Source: Rahnella sp. AA (GTDB lineage Bacteria > Pseudomonadota > Gammaproteobacteria > Enterobacterales > Enterobacteriaceae). Taken from it: a stretch of DNA of 64,000 bases. The stretch is from contig NZ_PITQ01000014.1 in NCBI RefSeq assembly GCF_002834385.1, forward strand, positions 1-64,000. Reading direction: 5' to 3'. The notes beneath the pieces are model-generated. The model had not been told where the DNA came from. It did not search any database and saw only the letters and a list, made by a program, of their open reading frames with translations. Made by a program: the position numbers and the translations under genes. Positions 48,360 to 55,647 of this stretch are shown one piece after another; within the stretch, counting starts at the first letter, position 1; every line of letters starts with the position of its first letter.

Positions 48360-48772
48360 TTTTAACATCTTTTGCAGCGAGTGATAAGTAGCTATAAGTG
48401 TCTAAAAGGGCTAAATGTTAAAAAACCCCGATTTTAAACGGGTTTTTTTTCTAATTATTTTGATTTGTGTCGGGAATTAAGTCGAATTGAGAATCAATGA
48501 GATTAAAGAGCAGGTCAATTTATTAGTAAAAAGAATATCTAAGTTTTCAGGGATAAAGTGACTGAATCAATTTTTAAAGGTAATGAGATATTTTTATTAT
48601 CCGCTTTGGTTCGTTATTACGAGGGGCTGACTGGCCTTATTACTGCGTCAGATCATCTCGCCGGATTATGGCATAAACCGCTGAAGTGATCGACTTTGAT
48701 ACCCATTCAGCCCGCAACCGCTTACAATGCCTGAATTCGTTTAGCTTTCGTTTACTTTTTAGGAAAGGTGTA
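48360..48772. other. fnr-terC divergent intergenic region
   Basis: About 410 AT-rich bases without a recognisable gene. It contains the hairpin with T-run described separately. I looked for the manganese-sensing yybP-ykoY element often found before TerC-family genes and did not find its conserved core. Confidence 0.45.
48420..48451. terminator. Terminator-like hairpin inside the fnr-terC promoter gap
   Basis: Arms AAAAACCCCG and CGGGTTTTTTTT pair with one bulged C around an AT loop, giving T-runs on both strands. No annotated gene ends here: fnr and the TerC gene both start outward from this gap. Confidence 0.6.
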
Positions 48773-49798
48773 ATGCAGTCTGATTCTTTGGGTTTTCCTC
48801 TGGAAACTACCGTTGTCTTTGTCGTCGTGGCCGTTGCAGCGCTGCTGACCGATATTTTTGCGCATCGCAGCCACAAACCTATTGGCCTGAAAAGTGCCGC
48901 CCTCTGGACTGTATTCTGGTTTGTTGTTTCCCTGGGGTTTGCCGGTTTTCTTTATATACGTCATGGCAAAGAAGTCGCCAGCCTGTTCCTGACCGGTTAT
49001 GCGCTGGAGCAGGTGCTTTCCGTTGATAACCTGTTCGTTATTATGGCGATTTTTGCCTGGTTTAAGGTGCCTGACGGCTACCGTCACCGTATTCTTTACT
49101 GGGGTGTTATTGGCGCGATTGTTTTTCGCGGGATTTTTGTCGTCATTGGTACAAGTCTGCTGGCGCTCGGGCCGTGGGTTGAAATGGTCTTTGCCGTAAT
49201 CATTCTCTGGACCGCTGTACTGATGATGCGTGCAGGCGATGATGATGAGGAAAATGATGATTATTCCGATCACATTGCTAACCGCCTGGTACGCCGTTTC
49301 TTCCCGGTGTTCCCGAAACTGGTTGGCCCGCATTTTCTGGTCAGCAGCGAACAGGTGGAAGCTGAACTGGCTAAGCCCGAAAATCAGGGTTTTAGCTTTG
49401 CCGTGAAAAAGGGCGTGCGCTACGCTACGCCGTTGCTGTTGTGTATTGCCGTGGTTGAAATTTCTGACCTGATGTTTGCGTTTGACAGCGTGCCCGCCGT
49501 GATTGCTGTCAGCCGTGAACCGCTGATTGTCTATTCTGCGATGATGTTCGCCGTGCTCGGCTTGCGCACCCTGTATTTTGTACTGGAAGCGCTGCGTAAG
49601 TATCTGGTACATCTGGAGAAATCGGTCATCTTTCTGTTGTTCTTCGTGGCGGCAAAACTGGCACTCAATTCGAGTAATCATTTGTGGCACCACGGTATGG
49701 AAATCAGTGCACTGGTCAGTCTGTATGTGGTGCTCGGCGTTCTGGCGTTGGGGATCATAGCCAGCCTGCTGTTTCCGGGGAAAAAAGAGGCGGCCTGA
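48773..49798 (+). CDS. TerC-family integral membrane protein (Alx-like)
   Basis: An inner-membrane protein of 341 residues from the ATG at 48773 (AGGAAAGG just upstream). It has about nine helices and the TerC-family features: an acidic pair in the membrane (EQVLSVDNLFV, EISDLMFAFDSVPAV) and a charged cytoplasmic loop (AGDDDEENDDYSDH). E. coli Alx and B. subtilis relatives export or balance manganese; TerC itself is tied to tellurite resistance. This protein is related to but clearly distinct from E. coli Alx. Metal handling is a family-based inference. Confidence 0.85.
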   Translation: MQSDSLGFPLETTVVFVVVAVAALLTDIFAHRSHKPIGLKSAALWTVFWFVVSLGFAGFLYIRHGKEVASLFLTGYALEQVLSVDNLFVIMAIFAWFKVPDGYRHRILYWGVIGAIVFRGIFVVIGTSLLALGPWVEMVFAVIILWTAVLMMRAGDDDEENDDYSDHIANRLVRRFFPVFPKLVGPHFLVSSEQVEAELAKPENQGFSFAVKKGVRYATPLLLCIAVVEISDLMFAFDSVPAVIAVSREPLIVYSAMMFAVLGLRTLYFVLEALRKYLVHLEKSVIFLLFFVAAKLALNSSNHLWHHGMEISALVSLYVVLGVLALGIIASLLFPGKKEAA

Positions 49799-49847
49799 CA
49801 CGACCTGGTTTTTCCGGCGAATTAAGTTCTCAGCCGTCGTCCGATAA

Positions 49848-49873
49848 AAAAACGCTGCATTTGCAGCGTTTTT
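49848..49873. terminator. Bidirectional terminator between terC-like gene and glycosyltransferase gene
   Basis: Perfect stem AAAAACGCTGC/GCAGCGTTTTT with a 4-base loop between convergent stops. Confidence 0.93.
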
Positions 49874-49902
49874 GTCTTTTGCAGGGATAAGAATATCCGG
49901 CG

Positions 49903-51123
49903 CTACACATCACCCTCGTTATCTTTTTCCACCGCTTCATGAATGCGATCCAGCATGTCCGGGAAAGCCGATTGCACCCGGCTCCAGCTTGGAATAAAAG
50001 GCTTTTCGCTTGGTGTATCTACAAACGCCTGGCCCGCCTGCATGATGGCGGCGGAGAACAGTTCAACGGCAGATTCTTCACTGTGGCGGTCAAAGGACAG
50101 GCCATTCATTCGCGCATCATTTTCGAATCCGTCGATCATATCCAGTGCATTGCGATAATACGTTGCTTTCAGGATGCGAAAAGATTCGCTGGTGATATTG
50201 ACGCCGAGGATCGCCATTTTGCGATACAGCGCTTTGGTGATGTCGATACTCATACGCTGCAAACCGTTGGTGGCGTCATCTTCTGACATCGGCTGATGCT
50301 TGTGATCGTAATTGTCGGCAATGTCCACCTGGCAGATTCGCTTAGTGGCGGTATTACGATGCAGTTCCGACAGCACTCCAATTTCCAGCCCCCAGTCACT
50401 GGGAATGCGTAAATCATTCAGCACGTCCGTACGCATGGCGAACTCGCCGGAAAGCGGGTAGCGGAAAGTGCGCAGATACTCCAGGAAGTCGGAATGGCCG
50501 TAAACGATTTGCAGGGATTTCAGTAACGGGAAGACCAGAAGACGCCCGACGCGACCATTAAATTTCCCGTCTGCTACACGCGCATAATAGCCTTTACAAA
50601 AATCATAATGGAAATTTGGATTAGCGACCGGATACATCAGGCGTGCCAGCATATCGCGGCTGTACGTGACAATGTCACAATCATGCAGCCCCACAACGGA
50701 AGTCCGGCGGGAGGCCAGCGTATAACCGACGCAGAACCACACGTTACGGCCCTTACCCGGTTCATTAGGGGACAGATTCTCTTTTTTGAGTTCTTTATCC
50801 AGCGCCGTCAGACGCGGGCCGTCATTCCATAAAATACGGTGGCGCTGCGGAAGACGGGAGAAAAATTCGCGGGCAAATAAAAACTGATCGCGGTCTGCGC
50901 GATCCAAACCAATGACTATTTCTTCCAGATACGGGACTTTTGTCAGTTCATCTACAATGCGGGTCAGCGCAGGGCCTTCAAGTTCTGAAAACAGAGAGGG
51001 TAATATTAATCCCATGGAACGGCGGCCTGAAAACACCTGCAAATCATATTCCAGTTCTTCAACTTTGCGGTTCGTCAGATTATGAAAGTTAGTAATGACA
51101 CCATCCTGATAAAAATCGCTCAT
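49903..51123 (-). CDS. Probable glucosyl-3-phosphoglycerate synthase (family-2-like glycosyltransferase)
   Basis: A soluble GT-A-fold glycosyltransferase of 406 residues from the ATG at 51123, with GGAG eight bases upstream. The nucleotide-sugar region contains PSLFSELEGPAL and IVIGLDRADRDQF. PGKGRNVWFCVGY precedes the metal-binding DxD in GLHDCDIVTYSR, and the acceptor region includes YPLSGEFAMRTDVL. This arrangement matches GpgS-type enzymes that join glucose to D-3-phosphoglycerate. The gene directly upstream encodes a mannosyl/glucosyl-phosphoglycerate phosphatase, so the pair should make glucosylglycerate (or mannosylglycerate), a compatible solute. Family assignment is by motif and context; the sugar donor is not proven. 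Confidence 0.75.
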   Translation of the reverse strand: MSDFYQDGVITNFHNLTNRKVEELEYDLQVFSGRRSMGLILPSLFSELEGPALTRIVDELTKVPYLEEIVIGLDRADRDQFLFAREFFSRLPQRHRILWNDGPRLTALDKELKKENLSPNEPGKGRNVWFCVGYTLASRRTSVVGLHDCDIVTYSRDMLARLMYPVANPNFHYDFCKGYYARVADGKFNGRVGRLLVFPLLKSLQIVYGHSDFLEYLRTFRYPLSGEFAMRTDVLNDLRIPSDWGLEIGVLSELHRNTATKRICQVDIADNYDHKHQPMSEDDATNGLQRMSIDITKALYRKMAILGVNITSESFRILKATYYRNALDMIDGFENDARMNGLSFDRHSEESAVELFSAAIMQAGQAFVDTPSEKPFIPSWSRVQSAFPDMLDRIHEAVEKDNEGDV

Positions 51124-51242
51124 ACGGTATTCTCCAATTTTAGAATAGATAAAATTATTGGAAGTCTTCTCTGTAAACACAGAACGATAAACAATGCAGA
51201 AACAATTCAGTAATAAAGTAATTTACCTTTTCGGTTTTTCCT

Positions 51243-52058
51243 TCAAAGAAGGGTAATAAAATGATTCAGCCCCTGGCTCCAGCCCTGTGGCCCAAATTCG
51301 GTGGTGCGAAAAACGCGGGCCGCGTCATCACGGCTGAGCGGCATTTCATGCGCATGATGGCCTTTAATCACCACGGCGTAATCAACCGCGTCCAGCATTG
51401 ATAAATCATTTGGGCCATCGCCCAGCCCGATGCTGACCCCCGGCTGACCGCGTAGCTGCTGATACCGGGCAGAAAGCCATTGCACCGCCTGACCTTTACC
51501 GGCATCAGCGCCCATTACATGCCAGAAGCGACCTCCGCGCGTCAGCGCCAGGCCTTCCCGTGCCAGACATTTTTTTAAACAGGCAAAATCCAGATCATTG
51601 CCAAACCATACCAGCGGCTCGGAAGCTTCACGTTGCATGGCGAGTTCTGCAGCCTGTTCCGATAACCCGGTCCAGGCAGCAACCTGTTTCGGTGTCACAT
51701 CACCAAACCCCCGAAACTCAAAATCATGATGCTGCCTCAGTTGCACCAGCGTCTGGCGGATATCACTGTAACCCGCGCCGGTGATGTGAAAAGGAGCCGT
51801 ATCCGTTGTTTGCCAGCCGGAGGGCAAGTGGATAATTGCGCCGTTCTCAGCGATAAAGGGTTGATGCGTCAGGTGCAGGGCAGACTGTAGCCCTGTCACT
51901 TCGGCGGGGGTTTTACTGGTGGTTAAAATTAACGGTATCTGTGCCGTCAAAAGCTTATCCAGCCAGGGTTGTGCGGGTTGCCAACTGTAATCGTGATGGT
52001 CAAGCAGCGAGCCATCAAGGTCAGTAAAAATAATTAAAGGATCATCAAGGTAGAGCAT
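51243..52058 (-). CDS. yedP: HAD-IIB mannosyl/glucosyl-3-phosphoglycerate phosphatase (YedP/MpgP)
   Basis: A 271-residue HAD phosphatase, the same length as E. coli YedP. The nucleophile motif is FTDLDGSLLD, motif II TTSKT, and motif IV GLGDGPNDLSMLD. The MpgP-type cap contains FRGFGDVTPKQVAAWTGLS, and RFWHVMGADAGKGQAVQWL is conserved. GAGGA lies at the better distance from the second of two adjacent ATGs (52058). It is upstream of the glycosyltransferase on the same strand with a gap of 119 bases, giving phosphatase-synthase order. In E. coli yedP has no synthase partner. Confidence 0.88.
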   Translation of the reverse strand: MLYLDDPLIIFTDLDGSLLDHHDYSWQPAQPWLDKLLTAQIPLILTTSKTPAEVTGLQSALHLTHQPFIAENGAIIHLPSGWQTTDTAPFHITGAGYSDIRQTLVQLRQHHDFEFRGFGDVTPKQVAAWTGLSEQAAELAMQREASEPLVWFGNDLDFACLKKCLAREGLALTRGGRFWHVMGADAGKGQAVQWLSARYQQLRGQPGVSIGLGDGPNDLSMLDAVDYAVVIKGHHAHEMPLSRDDAARVFRTTEFGPQGWSQGLNHFITLL

Positions 52059-52192
52059 CATTTTTCCTCAATTATGGTTGGGGATCGGACGTTAATCTTT
52101 GTCGATTTATTTCTGCCCCAGCAGCTAAGTATAGATATAAAAATGAGTTTTACCGGCTGACGCGACATTTCCGGAATCATTACCCGGCAACA

Positions 52193-52207
52193 TCGCGAGG
52201 CTCGCGA
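52193..52207. promoter_or_regulatory. Palindrome TCGCGA-N3-TCGCGA
   Basis: Two identical self-complementary TCGCGA hexamers separated by GGC, in the gap between yedP and smrA. It is an operator-like site for an unknown factor. Confidence 0.3.
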
Positions 52208-52273
52208 CTTTACCCGCAGGGGGTTTACAGGGATAATTTGGTGCAGTCACACCGCTGAAAAAGAGGTAAGCAG

Positions 52274-52840
52274 ATGAGCGAAGATGATGATTTATTCAGT
52301 CAGGAAATGGCAGGTGTAGAGCCTCTGGCATCGGATAAACGGGTGGTCTACCTCAAAAACGCAGCCGCAGGGAACAAGGTGAATACCGATCCCGTCAATG
52401 AGGTTCGTGAGAACCCGCTGACCACCGGATTTCTCAATATTCAGCCCTATGATGAGCCTCTTGAATACAAACACGATGGTGTACAGCAAGGGGTGTTAGA
52501 TAAACTCCGGCAGGGAAAATATCCGCTGGAGGCCAGCCTGAACCTGTTGCGTAAACCCGTTGAGCAGTGCCGTCAGGAACTGTTCACTTTTTTTTGTCAG
52601 GCGCAGGCCGAAAATTTACGCACCTTGCTGATCATTCACGGGCGTGGCCGTGATGACGAAAGCCATGCAAATATTGTACGCAGCTATATCGCGAAATGGC
52701 TGAAACAACTGGATGATGTTCAGGCATTTTGTGTCGCCATACAAAAAGATGGTGGAGCCGGAGCCTGCTATGTGGCGCTGAAGAAAAGCGCACAGGCAAA
52801 GCAGGAAAACTGGGAGCGTCACGCCAAGCGCAGCCGGTAG
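52274..52840 (+). CDS. smrA: Smr-domain DNA endonuclease SmrA
   Basis: A 188-residue protein matching E. coli SmrA (YdaL, 187 residues). The C-terminal Smr domain contains the conserved LLIIHGRGRDDESHANIVRSYIAKWL, with the HGRG loop of this nuclease family. The N-terminal region (DDDLFSQEMAGVEPL) is the typical SmrA/SmrB linker. AGAGG before the ATG supports the start. fnr, uspE and smrA are near each other in E. coli too. Confidence 0.93.
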   Translation: MSEDDDLFSQEMAGVEPLASDKRVVYLKNAAAGNKVNTDPVNEVRENPLTTGFLNIQPYDEPLEYKHDGVQQGVLDKLRQGKYPLEASLNLLRKPVEQCRQELFTFFCQAQAENLRTLLIIHGRGRDDESHANIVRSYIAKWLKQLDDVQAFCVAIQKDGGAGACYVALKKSAQAKQENWERHAKRSR

Positions 52841-52947
52841 CGATGTTTGCGCCACAGAAAATCTGTTGCGCTGTGGTTTAAGCGTTACCCCTTACTGTCC
52901 TGATACTTTTCATGCCCGGCGACGGGCGCTTAATTGAGCTATTTTTC

Positions 52948-53988
52948 ATGTTCCCAAAACCGGTTTATTTGCGTTGCGCACTCCTCCTGTGTGGCGTCAG
53001 TATTTTATCTGCCTGCGACCGCAAGGCTTCTGAGCCACTGGTTATCGAAGGTAAAACGATGGGCACGTTTTACCGTGTCAGCCTGGCAGGCGTGGATAAA
53101 AACCGGGAAAATGCGTTGCGGGCGCAAATCGAAGCACAGCTGGCGGATGACGACCATCAGCTCTCCACCTACAAAGATGACTCCGTGCTCTCGCGTTTTA
53201 ATCAGTATCAGGGCAACGTGCCACAGCCGGTCAGCGCAGGTATGGCTGATGCGGTCGTAACCTCTATCCGGATTGGCCGCCTGACCGGGGGCGCAATGGA
53301 TATCACCGTCGGGCCACTGGTGAATCTGTGGGGGTTCGGGCCGGACAAACAGCCGGTGAAAACGCCGACGCCGGAACAGATTGCTGCTGCGCGTCAGCGC
53401 ATCGGGCTACAGCATCTGAAAGTGATCCAGCAAAGTGACGGTCAGTATCTGCAAAAAGATTTACCGGGCATGTATGTTGATCTCTCGACCGTGGGCGAAG
53501 GGTACGCGACCGATCATCTGGCGCGTTTAATTGAAGGCAACGGTATCAGCAATTATCTGGTGTCTGTCGGCGGTGCAGTGGTTTCCCGCGGGCACAATGC
53601 TCAGGGTAAGCCGTGGCAGGTGGCGATTCAGAAACCCACGGATAAAGAAACCGCCGTGCAGGCGATTGTTGATTTGCAGGGGATGGGCATCAGCACTTCC
53701 GGTAGTTATCGTAATTACTACGAACTCGACGGCAAACGGCTATCGCATATTATTGACCCGGCGACCGGTGCACCAATCACGCATAAACTGGTTTCAGCGA
53801 CGGTTATTGCGCCCACCGCGCTGGAAGCGGACGGCTGGGATACCGGCCTGATGGTACTCGGTACGCACAAGGCGCTGGCACTGGCGGAGAAACAACATCT
53901 GGCGGTGTACCTGATTACCAAAGAAGGTGATACCTTCAAAACGTATATGTCCCCGCAGTTCAAAGCCTATCTGAAAGATCCGGAGTAA
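52948..53988 (+). CDS. apbE: FAD:protein FMN transferase (ApbE family lipoprotein)
   Basis: ApbE attaches FMN to threonine residues of target flavoproteins such as NqrB/C and RnfD/G. From the ATG at 52948 it has 346 residues. A lipoprotein signal peptide ends in ILSAC, so the protein is anchored in the periplasm. Catalytic-domain motifs are present: GKTMGTFYRVSL, TGGAMDITVGPLVNLWGFGP, VDLSTVGEGYATD and SGSYRNYY with HIIDPATG. No Nqr or Rnf genes are nearby, so its target is encoded elsewhere. Confidence 0.92.
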   Translation: MFPKPVYLRCALLLCGVSILSACDRKASEPLVIEGKTMGTFYRVSLAGVDKNRENALRAQIEAQLADDDHQLSTYKDDSVLSRFNQYQGNVPQPVSAGMADAVVTSIRIGRLTGGAMDITVGPLVNLWGFGPDKQPVKTPTPEQIAAARQRIGLQHLKVIQQSDGQYLQKDLPGMYVDLSTVGEGYATDHLARLIEGNGISNYLVSVGGAVVSRGHNAQGKPWQVAIQKPTDKETAVQAIVDLQGMGISTSGSYRNYYELDGKRLSHIIDPATGAPITHKLVSATVIAPTALEADGWDTGLMVLGTHKALALAEKQHLAVYLITKEGDTFKTYMSPQFKAYLKDPE

Positions 53989-53992
53989 TGGC

Positions 53993-54895
53993 TCACCGCG
54001 TCCCGTGTAGTTTCTCTGCCAAAAAATCGAGAAATGCACGTAACGCCGGAGACTGACCTTTGTGGCTGGCATACAGCGCTGAAATCTCAGAGGGTGGTGT
54101 CTGCCAGTCCGGCAGAAAGCCTTTCAGCCTGCCGGTGGCTAAATCTTCCTTGCAGGCCATTTCAGGCAGCAGTGCGATACCCAGGCCGTCAACCGCTGCC
54201 TGACGCAGCACCAGCAGGTTGTTGCTGATCAACTTCGGCGTTAACGTCACTTTACGGGCGCCTTCCTGCGGGTGCGACAGCTGCCAGTGGCTGGCCGCCC
54301 ACGGCGTTTTACGTACCAGCGTCGGCAGATAGCTCAGTTGATCGGCTGATGGCGGGGACGGCAGCGCGCTGATAAATGCCGGGCTGGCAACCAGAACGTA
54401 GCGGAGCATGCCCAGTGCTTTACGGTAAAGACCTGAGTCGTCCAGCGGTTCACTGTGCGAATGCAGGGTGACGTCGAAGTTTTCTTCCAGTAAATCCACC
54501 GACCGGTTGATCGCCAGAAGCTCCAGCTGAATATCGGGAAAGCGGGTCAGAAATTCTGTCATCAGCGGCGCGATGACCATTTCGGCCATCATCACGGGTG
54601 AACAAACCCGCAGAAGGCCGCGGGGGTTCTGCTGCAAATCGTCAATGACCTGCCGTGCCGCCTGCGCCTGTTGCAATAATTTCTGACATTCTATTGCGTA
54701 GCATTCACCGATGCTGGTCACCGAAAAATGGCGCGATGTGCGTTGCAGCAAACGCACGCCGAGGCGGGTTTCCAGCGCGTCAACCCGGCGGCTGAGCAGG
54801 GACTTCGACACCCCAAGCGCACGGGCGGCGGCGGTAAATCCCTGGTGTTTGACCACGGCGGCGAACAAGGCCATGTCATTGAGATCTTCATTCAT
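53993..54895 (-). CDS. LysR-family transcriptional regulator
   Basis: A 300-residue LysR regulator with an N-terminal winged helix-turn-helix (FTAAARALGVSKSLLSRRVDALETRLG, about 18-42) and a periplasmic-binding-like effector domain. It is divergent from the AzoR-type gene across 121 bases containing repeated CGTTGCAAT/CGTTGCGAT, so it probably regulates that gene. The start at 54895 gives the conventional short N-terminus (MNEDLNDMALFAAVV). Confidence 0.88.
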   Translation of the reverse strand: MNEDLNDMALFAAVVKHQGFTAAARALGVSKSLLSRRVDALETRLGVRLLQRTSRHFSVTSIGECYAIECQKLLQQAQAARQVIDDLQQNPRGLLRVCSPVMMAEMVIAPLMTEFLTRFPDIQLELLAINRSVDLLEENFDVTLHSHSEPLDDSGLYRKALGMLRYVLVASPAFISALPSPPSADQLSYLPTLVRKTPWAASHWQLSHPQEGARKVTLTPKLISNNLLVLRQAAVDGLGIALLPEMACKEDLATGRLKGFLPDWQTPPSEISALYASHKGQSPALRAFLDFLAEKLHGTR

Positions 54896-55016
54896 CGGTA
54901 GATAACTCCGTCGTTGCAATAATGAGACGATGCGTTGCGATATTAAGTATTTTTAATTATTACGACAACGATTACCCTGTATTCATTCAACCAAACATAA
55001 TGAAACAGGAAAATCG

Positions 55017-55631
55017 ATGAAAATTTTACACCTTGATTCCAGCCCGTTCACCGACGGTTCCGTCACCCGCGAGCTGTCTGCCATGATTGTCGCCGAGCTT
55101 TGCTCACGTAACCCTGGCGCACAGGTGACGTACCGCGATCTGGGCGTCACACCGCCGCCGCATCTCTCTGCAGCGGCCATGAGCCTGCTGCACAACGCAC
55201 AGGATGAAGTGATTACTCCGCAACTGCAGGCAGAACTCGACGGGATTTATCAGTCAATCGAAGAGCTGACCGCCTGTGATGTGCTGGTTATCGGCGCACC
55301 GATGTACAACCACTCAATTCCAAGCAATCTCAAAGCCTGGCTGGATCAGGTCTGCCAGAAAGGGCTGACTTTCCGCTATACGCCGCAGGGCGTGATCGGG
55401 CTGATCCCCGGCAAAACGGCATTTATTGCGTCAAGCCGTGGCGGCATATACAGCACGCCGGAAACCCTGCCGCATGATTTCCAGGAACCGTATCTGGCCT
55501 CTATTTTGGATCTGATGGGCGTGGCGGATTGCCATATCATTCGTGCCGAAGGCGTGAACCGCAAGACGATTGGCCGCGAAAAAGCGCTGGCAGAAGGGCG
55601 TGATACGCTGCTTCAGTGCCTCAGTCACTGA
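55017..55631 (+). CDS. FMN-dependent NAD(P)H:quinone/azo oxidoreductase (AzoR family)
   Basis: A 204-residue flavodoxin-fold enzyme. The FMN phosphate-binding loop is DSSPFTDGSVTREL at residues 7-20, and APMYNHSIPSNLKAWLDQV is the AzoR signature. It should carry out two-electron reduction of quinones or azo dyes with NAD(P)H in the cytoplasm, a detoxification role. AGGAAAATCG precedes the ATG. It is a paralogue of, but clearly less similar to, the main E. coli AzoR. Confidence 0.85.
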   Translation: MKILHLDSSPFTDGSVTRELSAMIVAELCSRNPGAQVTYRDLGVTPPPHLSAAAMSLLHNAQDEVITPQLQAELDGIYQSIEELTACDVLVIGAPMYNHSIPSNLKAWLDQVCQKGLTFRYTPQGVIGLIPGKTAFIASSRGGIYSTPETLPHDFQEPYLASILDLMGVADCHIIRAEGVNRKTIGREKALAEGRDTLLQCLSH

Positions 55632-55647
55632 AGCAGCGCGGGCCGGT

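Noticed and set aside
48370-48772. Possible yybP-ykoY manganese riboswitch before the TerC-family gene
   Set aside because: The conserved GGGGAGUA core and its partner strand are not found. A few GC-rich patches alone are not enough.
49903-51123. Reading the glycosyltransferase as mannosyl-3-phosphoglycerate synthase (MpgS)
   Set aside because: The MpgS family is similar in role but the motif layout (PGKGRN then HDCDI) fits the GpgS type better. Kept as an alternative only because the phosphatase accepts both products.
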